Assembly: GCA_014656015.1 (NCBI GenBank)
Contig: BNBP01000048.1
Span: 1 to 51,899, forward strand
DNA length: 51,899 nucleotides
Reading direction: 5' to 3'
DNA from: Streptomyces griseoaurantiacus
GTDB taxonomy: Bacteria; Actinomycetota; Actinomycetes; Streptomycetales; Streptomycetaceae
Shown here: positions 34,036 to 41,500 of the stretch, one piece after another
Position numbering within the stretch: position 1 is the stretch's first letter
Layout: each line of letters opens with the position of its first letter
Made by a program: the position numbers and the translations under genes
Notes under the pieces: model-generated
Told to the model about the DNA's origin: nothing
Seen by the model: only the letters and a program-made list of their open reading frames with translations
Database searches by the model: none

Positions 34036-35478
34036 ATGCGTCGAGTGAAGATCGTGTGCGCTTTGGGGTCCGCCACCGACTCGTACGAGCAGGTCAGGGC
34101 TTTGGTCGAGGCCGGGATGGATGTGGCGCGCCTGGGTCTGGGCCACGGTGGGGGGCGCGGTGCGGACGAGGAGCGGTACCGGTGGGTGCGGAAGGCGGCC
34201 GACGAGACGGGGCGGAGTGTGTGTCTGCTCGCCGATCTGCGGGGGCGGAAGACGCGGCTCGGCCGGTTCCGTGCGGGGCCCGTACTGCTGGGTGCCGGGG
34301 ACGAGTTCACTCTGACGGGCGAGGAGGGCGTCCTCGGTGACCGGCACGGGTGCGGGACGACCTGCGTGGGGCTCGCGGGTGCGGTGGGGCCCGGGCAGCG
34401 GGTGCTCGTGGACGAGGGCCGGGTCGTGCTGGAGGTCGTGTCCGTGGACGGGTCCCGGGTGCGTACGAGGGTCGTGGAGGGCGGTGGGGTGGCGGACCAC
34501 GCGGGTCTGAACCTGCCCGGTGTCCTCACGTCGGCGCCCGCGCTGGGTGCGGCGGACGAGGACGATCTGCGCTGGGCGTTGCGGACGGGTTTCGACGTGG
34601 TGGCGCTGTCGTTCGTGTGTTCCGGGCGGGATGTGGCGGCCGTGCACCGGGTGATGGACGAGGAGGGCCGGCGTCTTCCCGTCCTCGCGAAGGTGGAGAA
34701 GCCGCAGGCGGTGGAGGCGATCGAGGAGATCGTGGCCGCGTTCGACGGGATCGTGGTGGCCCGGGGTGATCTGGGGGCGGAGATGCCGCTGGAGCGGGTG
34801 CCCTCGGTGCAGAAGCGGGTGGTGGAGCTGGCCCGGCGCGCTGCGAAGCCGGTGGTCGTGTCCACGCAGTTGCTCGACTCGATGACGGGGCGTGTGCGGC
34901 CGACGCGGGCGGAGGCCAGTGATGTGGCGAACGCGGTTCTCGACGGCACGGACGCGGTGATGCTGTCGGGTGAGACGAGTGCGGGGGCGCATCCCGTCGA
35001 GGCGGTGGCGACGATGGTGAGGATCGTCGAGGCGGCGGAGGAGGACTTCCTCGGTGCGGGGCTCGCGCCGCTGACGGACGGGGACAGGCCGCGCAGCCGG
35101 GGCGGGGCGGTGGCGCGGGCGGCGGCGGGGATCGGGGACTGTCTGGGGGCGCGGTATCTGGTGGCGTTCACTCAGAGCGGTGACACGGCGCGCCGTCTGG
35201 CGCGGCATCGTTCACCGATCCCGGTGCTGGCGTTCACCGCCGAGCAGGCGACGCGCTCGCGGTTGAGTCTGACGTGGGGGGTGGAGACGTTCCTGGAGCC
35301 GGCCGCCGGTTCGACGGACGCGATGATCACTCAGGTGGAGGAGGCGCTGCTGCGGTACGGGCGGTGTCGTCGCGGGGACGTCGTGGTCCTCACGGCGGGG
35401 TCGCCGCCCGGGGTGCGGGGGACGACGAACATGGTGCGGGTGCATCGGGTCGGCGGGGGCGGCGCCGGCTCCGGGTGA
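34036..35478 (+). CDS. Pyruvate kinase homologue with altered active-site motifs
   Basis: 480 residues, full family length, with no frameshift or stop. Pyruvate kinase converts PEP and ADP to pyruvate and ATP. Retained: R32, KVEKPQAVEAI with the catalytic Lys-x-Glu, VARGDLGAEMP with the Mg2+-binding Asp, STQ for the conserved Thr, and RAEASDVANAVLDGTDAVMLSGETS. Changed: CTLGPA is CALGSA (residues 8-13); the near-universal ARxNxSHG reads ARLGLGHG (G34 and G36 replace Asn and Ser); and DLQGPKIRLG reads DLRGRKTRLG (R71 and T73 replace Pro and Ile). The Asn and Ser help bind the monovalent cation and nucleotide phosphates, so activity may be impaired or redirected. Likely leaderless: TAGTGT ends 7 nt before the ATG and GGAG is too close. 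Confidence 0.85.
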   Translation: MRRVKIVCALGSATDSYEQVRALVEAGMDVARLGLGHGGGRGADEERYRWVRKAADETGRSVCLLADLRGRKTRLGRFRAGPVLLGAGDEFTLTGEEGVLGDRHGCGTTCVGLAGAVGPGQRVLVDEGRVVLEVVSVDGSRVRTRVVEGGGVADHAGLNLPGVLTSAPALGAADEDDLRWALRTGFDVVALSFVCSGRDVAAVHRVMDEEGRRLPVLAKVEKPQAVEAIEEIVAAFDGIVVARGDLGAEMPLERVPSVQKRVVELARRAAKPVVVSTQLLDSMTGRVRPTRAEASDVANAVLDGTDAVMLSGETSAGAHPVEAVATMVRIVEAAEEDFLGAGLAPLTDGDRPRSRGGAVARAAAGIGDCLGARYLVAFTQSGDTARRLARHRSPIPVLAFTAEQATRSRLSLTWGVETFLEPAAGSTDAMITQVEEALLRYGRCRRGDVVVLTAGSPPGVRGTTNMVRVHRVGGGGAGSG

Positions 35479-35528
35479 CCGCGCGGGGCGGGGCGGTGTC
35501 CCGGCCCTTCCCCGCGCGGCGGTGCCGG

Positions 35529-38036
35529 TCAGGCCTCGCGGACGCGCAGGGCGCGGGCGAGGTCGTCGAGCTGGTCGGCGAGCCGGCGGCGCAGGGAGGG
35601 CACGGGGTCGCTCTCGCGCAGGAAGGTCTCGCCCTTTCGCAGGTGGCCGGTGTCGACGGCGTAGGCGGGGAAGGCCCAGCGGCCGATCGCGTCGGCGATG
35701 GCGGGGCCGCGGCGGGCGGCGAGGGCGGTGGCGTCCTGGTAGTAGCGGTCGACGTACTCCCCCAGCAGGTCGGCCTGTTCGGGCTGCCAGAAGCCTTGGG
35801 CGGTGGCGGTGAACAGGTAGTTGGACAGGTCGGCGGCGGGGTCCTCGGTGAACATGGCCGCCCAGGCGCGTTCCTTGGCGGCGGGGTCGGGCAGTGCGGC
35901 GCGGCAGCGGGCGGCGCCCTCCTGGCCGGTGGCGCTGGGGTCGCGTGCGAGTTCGGCGGCGAGGGTGTCCTCGTCGACGGCGCCGAGGGCGGCGAGCCGG
36001 CTCAGGACGCGCCAGCGCAGTTCGGGGTCGAGTTCGGGGCCGCCGGGGACGGTGCCCTCGGCGAGCCAGGCGGCGATGGTGTGGGGGTGGGCGGCGACGT
36101 CGATGCGGTGGCGCACGGCGGTCAGGCGCAGCCCGGGGTGGGAGCCGTCCTCGGTGCGGCGGACGAGGTCGCGGCAGAGTTCGGTGAGGGTGGCGAGGGC
36201 GGCGGGCCGGCGCTCGGGGGTGAGGTAGCGGTCGGCGATCTGGCCGGCGGCGAAGGCGAGGACGCCCTGGACGAGGGCGACGTCGGTCTCGCGCGGGAGG
36301 TGGGCGCGGGCGATGTCCAGGTAGGCGTCCGGGGCGAGTTCGCCGTCGCGGACGGCGTCGCGCAGGGAGTTCCAGACGACGGCGCGGGTGAGGGGGTCGG
36401 GGAGGCCGGAGAGGGATGCGCGGAGGGTGGCGTACGACTCGGGGTCGAAGCGGACCTTGGCGTAGGTGAGGTCGGAGTCGTTGGGGACGAGCAGCACGGG
36501 GCGTTTGCCGAGGGGGTGGTCCGTGGTGCCGGGGACGTCGACCTCGAGGCGGGTGCGCAGGTGGAGGCCGTCCTCGTCGGTGAGGTCACGGTCGTAGAGG
36601 CCGACGGCGATGCGGTGGGGGCGGCTTCCGTCGTGGGTGACGGTGAGGGTGTGGGTGCCGTCCTCGGCGCGGGTGAGGACCGGGGTGAGTGTGTCGACGC
36701 CCGTGGTGCGCAGCCATGCGTCGGCCCAGGCGTGGACGTCGCGTTCGGTGGCGGAGGCGAGGGAGTCGAGGAAGTCTGCGAGGGTGGCGTTGGCGAATCT
36801 GTGGCGGGCGAAGTGGGTGTTGATGCCGGCGAGGAAGTCCTTCTCGCCGAGCCAGGTGACCAGTTGGCGCAGGGCGGAGGCGCCCTTGGCGTAGGAGATG
36901 CCGTCGAAGTTGAGGAGGGCGGAGGCGGTGTCGGGGACGGCCTCGGGGGCGACGGGGTGGGTGGAGGGGCGCTGGTCGGCCTCGTAGCCCCAGGCCTTGC
37001 GGGAGACGCCGAACTCGGTCCAGGAGTCGGTGAAGCGGGTGGCCTCGGCGGTGGTCTGGTAGCCCATGTACTCGGCGAAGGACTCGTTGAGCCAGATGTC
37101 GTCCCACCACCGGAGGGTGACGAGGTCGCCGAACCACATGTGGGCCATCTCGTGGGCGATGACCATGGCGCGGGTCTGGCGTTCGGTGTCGGTGACGGCG
37201 GAGCGGTAGACGAACTCGTCGCGGAAGGTGACCAGTCCGGGGTTCTCCATGGCGCCGGCGTTGAACTCGGGGACGAACGCCTGGTCGTAGGAGTCGAAGG
37301 GGTAGGGCTCCTCGAACTTCTCGTGGTAGCGGTCGTAGCAGGCGCGGGTGATGTCGAGGATCTCCTCGGCGTCGGTGTCGAGGTACGGGGCGAGCGAGCG
37401 GCGGCAGTGGATGCCGAAGGGCAGTCCGCGGTGTTCGGTGCGTACCGAGTGCCAGGGGCCGGCGGCGAGGGCGACGAGGTAGGTGGAGATCGGCGGGGTG
37501 GTGGCGGCCTTCCAGGTGCCCTCGCCGGTGTGTTCGGTGACGCCGTTGGCGAGGACGGTCCAGCCCTCGGGGGCGGTGACGGTGAGGTCGAAGACGGCCT
37601 TGAGGTCGGGCTGGTCGAAGGCGGCGAAGACGCGCTGGACGTCGTCCATGAACATCTGGGTGTAGACGTACGTCTCGCCGTCGCTGGGGTCGGTGAAGCG
37701 GTGCATGCCCTCGCCGGTGCGGGAGTACCGCATGGAGGCGTCGACGCGCAGTTCGTGTTCGCCGGGGGTGAGGTCGCACAGCGGCAGCCGGTTGTCCTCG
37801 AGGAGCGAGGGGTCCAGGGGCCGCCCGTCCAGGGTGGCGGAGCGCAGTGCGGCCGGCTTGAGTTCGACGAAGGTGTCCGTACCGGCCGTGTCGGAGGAGC
37901 CGCGCACGGTGAACCGGACGACGGTGCGGGAGTCGAAGGTGTCCTCGCCGACGGTGAGGTCGAGGCCGACCGTGTAGTGGTGGACGTCGAGGAGCTTGGC
38001 ACGGGTCTGCGCTTCGTCGCGCGTCAGTACGGACAT
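35529..38036 (-). CDS. pepN: Aminopeptidase N (M1 family)
   Basis: 835 residues. This zinc aminopeptidase removes N-terminal residues from peptides in the cytoplasm. The exopeptidase motif GAMEN lies in FNAGAMENPG and the zinc site HEMAHMWFGDLVTLRWWDDIWLNESFAEYMG is a perfect HEXXH-18-E pattern. The N-terminal saddle domain begins VHHYTVGLDLTVGEDTFDSRTVV, and the last ~330 residues form the helical ERAP1-like C-terminal domain. ATG 38036 is used; the in-frame ATG at 38045 has a slightly better upstream context (GGGCAGC). No signal peptide, consistent with cytoplasmic location. The gene is convergent with the pyruvate kinase homologue (50 bp). Confidence 0.95.
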   Translation of the reverse strand: MSVLTRDEAQTRAKLLDVHHYTVGLDLTVGEDTFDSRTVVRFTVRGSSDTAGTDTFVELKPAALRSATLDGRPLDPSLLEDNRLPLCDLTPGEHELRVDASMRYSRTGEGMHRFTDPSDGETYVYTQMFMDDVQRVFAAFDQPDLKAVFDLTVTAPEGWTVLANGVTEHTGEGTWKAATTPPISTYLVALAAGPWHSVRTEHRGLPFGIHCRRSLAPYLDTDAEEILDITRACYDRYHEKFEEPYPFDSYDQAFVPEFNAGAMENPGLVTFRDEFVYRSAVTDTERQTRAMVIAHEMAHMWFGDLVTLRWWDDIWLNESFAEYMGYQTTAEATRFTDSWTEFGVSRKAWGYEADQRPSTHPVAPEAVPDTASALLNFDGISYAKGASALRQLVTWLGEKDFLAGINTHFARHRFANATLADFLDSLASATERDVHAWADAWLRTTGVDTLTPVLTRAEDGTHTLTVTHDGSRPHRIAVGLYDRDLTDEDGLHLRTRLEVDVPGTTDHPLGKRPVLLVPNDSDLTYAKVRFDPESYATLRASLSGLPDPLTRAVVWNSLRDAVRDGELAPDAYLDIARAHLPRETDVALVQGVLAFAAGQIADRYLTPERRPAALATLTELCRDLVRRTEDGSHPGLRLTAVRHRIDVAAHPHTIAAWLAEGTVPGGPELDPELRWRVLSRLAALGAVDEDTLAAELARDPSATGQEGAARCRAALPDPAAKERAWAAMFTEDPAADLSNYLFTATAQGFWQPEQADLLGEYVDRYYQDATALAARRGPAIADAIGRWAFPAYAVDTGHLRKGETFLRESDPVPSLRRRLADQLDDLARALRVREA

Positions 38037-38171
38037 GGTGGCCATGCTGCCCGATGCCGTCCGCACGGCACAGGGGGGCCCTGCGGACGGCGGGCGCCGC
38101 CCCGGAGCGCGGACGGGCGCTCAGGGGGCACCGGCGGGCGCCGAGGGGCGCCGCCGGGTGGCGCGGGCGGC

Positions 38172-38525
38172 TCAGGAGGGGTTCGTGGGGGCGCCCGGGG
38201 CGGGGTCGGCCGAGGTGTCGGCGATGCGCTCGTGGTGGCGGATCACCTCGGCGATGATGAAGTTGAGGAGTTTCTCGGCGAACGCGGGGTCGAGTTTGGC
38301 GCTCTCCGCGAGCCGGCGCAGCCGGGTGATCTGGCGGGTCTCCCGTTCGGGGTCGGCCGGGGGCAGCCGGTGCGCGGCCTTGAGATGGCCGACCTGCTGG
38401 GTGCACTTGAAGCGTTCGGCGAGCATGTGGACGACGGCGGCGTCGATGTTGTCGATGCTGTCGCGCAGCCGTTCGAGCTCGGCGTGGACCGCGGGATCGG
38501 TCCCGGCACTGTTGCTGGTGGTCAT
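38172..38525 (-). CDS. AroQ-type chorismate mutase
   Basis: 117 residues. It converts chorismate to prephenate in phenylalanine/tyrosine synthesis. The fold is three helices: LERLRDSIDNIDAAVVHMLAERFKCTQQVGHLKAAHRLPPADPERETRQITRLRRLAESAKLDPAFAEKLLNFIIAEVIRHHERI, with the conserved R-x2-I-D-x-I-D start, the QVGxxKA segment and the R-E-x2-Q/R-I cluster. No signal peptide, so it is cytoplasmic and probably biosynthetic rather than the secreted type. It lies 135 bp upstream of pepN on the same strand; I see no terminator between them, so they may be co-transcribed. Confidence 0.93.
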   Translation of the reverse strand: MTTSNSAGTDPAVHAELERLRDSIDNIDAAVVHMLAERFKCTQQVGHLKAAHRLPPADPERETRQITRLRRLAESAKLDPAFAEKLLNFIIAEVIRHHERIADTSADPAPGAPTNPS

Positions 38526-38645
38526 GGGCGCACACCCTACGGGGAGGCGGGGGGCGGCTCGGGGAGCGTTCCGCAGGCCGGACAGTGCCTACAGTGGAGG
38601 GCGCGGCCGGTCCTCGCGCGGCCGGCGTCTTGTGGGGGTGCGGAC

Positions 38646-39548
38646 GTGGTGAACGGCGGTCCTGTGGAGCACGGCTTTCCCCATCTGGACACGGTGCGGT
38701 CGGCCCTCACCGCGCTGTACCGGCGGTTGTCGTACGACACCGTGCGGAGCTTCGAGGTGAGCGTGGCGCCCGCGGACGTGGCGTTCGCCGACGGGGACGA
38801 CCTGCATCTGGGGGCGCAGCGGGTGGCGCGGGAGCTGGTGCGCCACTACCGGTTGCCGGACGCGCGGATGATCGTCGGCTTCCGGGAGATGACGCATGCC
38901 GCCCAGGTGGAACTGGAGGCGGGTCCCGAGTACTTCATCGAGCTGAACGACCGTTTCCGCACGCACCGCAGGGACATCGGGGCGGCCCTCGCGCACGAGG
39001 TGATGCACGTCTTTCTGCACCGTCTGGACCTGGCGTTCCCCGGTACGCGGGACAACGAGATCCTCACGGACACGGCGGCGGCCTATCTCGGCGCGGGCTG
39101 GCTGCTCCTGGACGCCTACCGGGAGGACGGGGCGTCCTCGCAGAAGCTGGGCTATCTGACGCCGGAGGAGTTCGGGTACGTGGTGGCCAAGCGGGCGCTG
39201 GTGTTCGGGGAGGATCCCTCGGTGTGGTTCACCAGTCCGCAGGCGTACACGGCGTACACCAGGGGGCTGGCGCGGGCCCGGCAGGACGGGCGGGAGCCGC
39301 CGCTGACGGCCGCGGGCTGGGCGGGCCGCCGGCGGTACGCGCACGAGCGTCGGCGCGCGCGGGAGCACGTGGGCGGCGGGGAGCGCGCGCCGGAGGGGGT
39401 CGGGTACTCCTTCGCGCCGGGTGGTGCGGGGGCGGAGCGGGTGTCGTTCCCGTGTCCCGTCTGCTTCCAGCGCATCCGGGTGCCCGTACGGGGCCGGGTG
39501 CGGGCGCGGTGCGGGTTGTGCCGGACGGTGCTGGAGTGCGACACCTGA
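38646..39548 (+). CDS. HEXXH metallopeptidase-like protein with C-terminal zinc ribbon
   Basis: 300 residues from the first of two adjacent GTG codons (the second, at 38649, is equally likely). I do not recognise a named family. IGAALAHEVMHVFLHR (~111-126) contains HEVMH, a HEXXH zinc motif, and NEILTDTAAAYLG (~137-149) follows at a distance that could supply the third ligand (E138 or D142). Upstream, ARMIVGFREMTHAAQVELEAGPEYFIELNDRF looks like a beta-edge substrate strand. After a Gly/Ala/Arg linker, the last 30 residues form a zinc ribbon, CPVC-x16-CGLC. The architecture suggests an intracellular peptidase targeted by the ribbon to a partner or nucleic acid. No signal peptide. Divergent from chorismate mutase. 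Confidence 0.7.
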   Translation: MVNGGPVEHGFPHLDTVRSALTALYRRLSYDTVRSFEVSVAPADVAFADGDDLHLGAQRVARELVRHYRLPDARMIVGFREMTHAAQVELEAGPEYFIELNDRFRTHRRDIGAALAHEVMHVFLHRLDLAFPGTRDNEILTDTAAAYLGAGWLLLDAYREDGASSQKLGYLTPEEFGYVVAKRALVFGEDPSVWFTSPQAYTAYTRGLARARQDGREPPLTAAGWAGRRRYAHERRRAREHVGGGERAPEGVGYSFAPGGAGAERVSFPCPVCFQRIRVPVRGRVRARCGLCRTVLECDT

Positions 39549-39663
39549 GCCGAGGATCTGGCGCCGTCCCGGGAGGTGACAGGGTGACAGGTGGTGCGAC
39601 AAGTGGTGTGGAACACCCCGAATTCCCTTTGCCCGGGGGCCCTTGGCGCGCGAGGGTCGAGGG

Positions 39664-40404
39664 ATGGACAGGCAAGGGCCGCCGGGGCTGCTCCCTGCGG
39701 TGCACGAAGGGGACGAGGACGCGGTCGTACGGCTGCTGCGGGCCGGCGCGGACCCGGAGGAGGCCGACGAGGACGGGCAGACGGCCCTGTATCTCGCGGC
39801 GGTCGCCGACGCGCCCGGCCTCGTGCGGCTGCTGCTGGCGGCCGGCGCCGACCCGGACCGGCTGAGCCGCGGCACGGACGCGCCGCTGTGCGGGGCGGCC
39901 TGCGGCGGGCACGAGCAGGTGGTGCGGGCGCTGCTGGGGGCCGGGGCGGCGGTGGACCTGGAGGAGGAGTACGGCTTCCGGGCGCTGACGTGGGCGGTGC
40001 GGCTGGGGCACGCCGGGGTGGTCTCGGCGCTGCTCGCGGCCGGGGCGGACCCGGACCGGCCGGGTCCGGGCGGGGAGCCGCCGCTGGTCGCGGCGGCGCG
40101 GCGGGGCTCGCCCGGATGCGTGCGGGCGCTGCTGGCGGCGGGCGCCGGGGCGCGTGCCGAGGCTCTCGCGGAGGCGCGGCGCTGGGCGGCGGCGGACGTC
40201 GCCGCGGAACTGCGGGCGGGCCTGGAGGCGGCGTACGGGGCGGGGCCGGGGTACCGGGTGCGGCGCTTCGTGGCGGAGAAGGGGGCGCCGACGGTGGAGG
40301 TGACGCTGGTCCGGGACGGCCGCGTGGTGGCCGGCGACGACCGCCAACTGGGGCATGCGGCGATCGTGAGGGAGTTGCTGGGCCGGGCCGGTGAGCAGGG
40401 CTGA
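39664..40404 (+). CDS. Ankyrin-repeat protein
   Basis: 246 residues. It has at least four ankyrin repeats: LLPAVHEGDEDAVVRLLRAGADPEEADEDGQTALYLAAVADAPGLVRLLLAAGADPDRLSRGTDAPLCGAACGGHEQVVRALLGAGAAVDLEEEYGFRALTWAVRLGHAGVVSALLAAGADPDRPGPGGEPPLVAAARRGSPGCVRALLAAGA. The C-terminal ~70 residues (AYGAGPGYRVRRFVAEKGAPTVEVTLVRDGRVVAGDD) are a small beta-rich domain of unknown type. The repeats mediate protein binding; no partner is evident. The ATG follows CGAGGG; an in-frame TTG at 39643 is less likely. The short gap before it (39549-39663) contains nothing further. Confidence 0.85.
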   Translation: MDRQGPPGLLPAVHEGDEDAVVRLLRAGADPEEADEDGQTALYLAAVADAPGLVRLLLAAGADPDRLSRGTDAPLCGAACGGHEQVVRALLGAGAAVDLEEEYGFRALTWAVRLGHAGVVSALLAAGADPDRPGPGGEPPLVAAARRGSPGCVRALLAAGAGARAEALAEARRWAAADVAAELRAGLEAAYGAGPGYRVRRFVAEKGAPTVEVTLVRDGRVVAGDDRQLGHAAIVRELLGRAGEQG

Positions 40405-40423
40405 GCCTGACGAGGCGGGGTCA

Positions 40424-40519
40424 CCGTGCCGGACGGGGCGGGGGCCGCCGTGCCGGGCGGGGCCGGGGCCGCCGTGCCGGACGGGCCGGGGGCCGCCGTG
40501 CCGGGTGGGCGGCGCTGCA
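40424..40519 (+). repeat. Four tandem copies of a 24-bp repeat
   Basis: Units start at 40424, 40448, 40472 and 40496, each beginning CCGTGCCGG and differing at a few bases; the fourth decays at its end. The period is a multiple of three. An open frame from GTG 40426 to TAG 40575 would encode 49 residues with VPDGAGAA/VPGGAGAA/VPDGPGAA octapeptides, preceded by GAGGCGGGG. Too short and compositionally biased to call a gene. Confidence 0.75.
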
Positions 40520-40591
40520 TGACTGGTCGGAACGGGTGTGCGAGCCGGGCGCCCGGAGCCGTGTCACCTCTGTAGGGCGGTGCGGCGACCG

Positions 40592-40597
40592 TACGCT
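40592..40597 (+). promoter_or_regulatory. Candidate leaderless -10 of the first chitosanase
   Basis: TACGCT ends 7 nt before the ATG and no Shine-Dalgarno sequence is present. The matching -35 is not clear. Confidence 0.4.
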
Positions 40598-40604
40598 GTA
40601 CCGC

Positions 40605-41438
40605 ATGAAGCGAGTCCGTCACCTCTTGTGGGCGGCCGTGACCGTGCTGGTCGTGGCCACGGTGTACGGCCTGACGCCCGGCCCCGGCGACCGGGGCCGG
40701 GACGACGGGGCCGGCCGGAAGTCCGACGGGACGGGGCTCGGCTCCCCCGCGAAGAAGGAGATCGCCCAGCAGATCGTGGCGAGCGCGGAGAACGGCACCC
40801 TGGACTGGCGCAGCGCCTACGGGTACATCGAGGACATCGGCGACGGGCAGGGGTACACGGCCGGGATCATCGGGTTCTGCACGGGCACGCACGATCTGCT
40901 GACGCTGGTGGAGAAGTACACGGAGGAGCACCCGGGCAACCGGCTGGCCCGGTACCTCCCCGCGCTGCGCGCGGTGGACGGCACGGATTCGCACGAGGGG
41001 CTGGGCGCCGGGTTCACGGCGGCCTGGAAGGCGGAGGCCAGGGTTCCGGCGTTCCGGCGGGCGCAGGACGCGGAGCGGGACCGGGTGTACTTCGACCCCG
41101 CGGTGCGGCGGGCCGAGGAGGACGGCCTGGGGGCGCTCGGCCAGTTCGTCTATTACGACGCGATCGTCTTCCACGGGCCGGGCACGAGGCCGGGGAGCTT
41201 CGGCGGGATCCGGGCGGCGGCACTGCGGCGGGCGAAGAGCCCGGCGGAGGGCGGTCCGGAGGCTGCCTACCTCGGGGCCTTCCTGGACGTCCGCAGGGCG
41301 GCGATGCGAAAGCGGGGGCCGGAGGTGGACACGAGCCGGGTGGACACCGCGCAGCGCGTGTTCCTGCGGGAGGGGAACCTGGAACTGAACCCGCCGCTGG
41401 TGTGGCGGGTGTACGGGGAGCGGTACGAGATCGGGTGA
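40605..41438 (+). CDS. GH46 chitosanase, first of a tandem pair
   Basis: 277 residues. Family 46 chitosanases hydrolyse beta-1,4-glucosaminide bonds of chitosan. The catalytic acid is the Glu of SAENGTLDW and the base is the Asp of IEDIGDGQGYTAG, matching Glu22 and Asp40 of the Streptomyces N174 enzyme; GIIGFCTGTHDLLTLVEKYT and RDRVYFDPAVRRAEEDGLGALGQFVYYDAIVFHGPG are also conserved. The N-terminus has a hydrophobic stretch (HLLWAAVTVLVVATVYGL) with no obvious AxA cleavage site, followed by a Gly/Asp/Pro/Lys linker, so the protein may be membrane-tethered rather than freely secreted. Leaderless context. About 60 bp upstream of a homologous second copy. Confidence 0.94.
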   Translation: MKRVRHLLWAAVTVLVVATVYGLTPGPGDRGRDDGAGRKSDGTGLGSPAKKEIAQQIVASAENGTLDWRSAYGYIEDIGDGQGYTAGIIGFCTGTHDLLTLVEKYTEEHPGNRLARYLPALRAVDGTDSHEGLGAGFTAAWKAEARVPAFRRAQDAERDRVYFDPAVRRAEEDGLGALGQFVYYDAIVFHGPGTRPGSFGGIRAAALRRAKSPAEGGPEAAYLGAFLDVRRAAMRKRGPEVDTSRVDTAQRVFLREGNLELNPPLVWRVYGERYEIG

Positions 41439-41488
41439 CCCCTTCGACCCCCCGGATCCCTCTATTCCCCCGTTTCACAGTCGTTCGA

Positions 41489-41494
41489 TAGATT
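41489..41494 (+). promoter_or_regulatory. Candidate leaderless -10 of the second chitosanase
   Basis: TAGATT ends 6 nt before the ATG with no Shine-Dalgarno sequence in between. The -35 is unclear. It implies that the second gene has its own start rather than depending only on read-through from the first. Confidence 0.45.
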
Positions 41495-41500
41495 GTTCGC

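Noticed and set aside
35274..39548. A 1424-codon plus-strand open frame running antisense through pepN
   Set aside because: Only its last 300 codons look like a protein. The rest is a Gly/Val/Glu-rich shadow of the pepN codons created by high GC, and pepN has clear family motifs.
40424..40519. Possible CRISPR-like array
   Set aside because: The 24-bp units are directly adjacent with no spacers and there are no cas genes. It is a simple tandem repeat.
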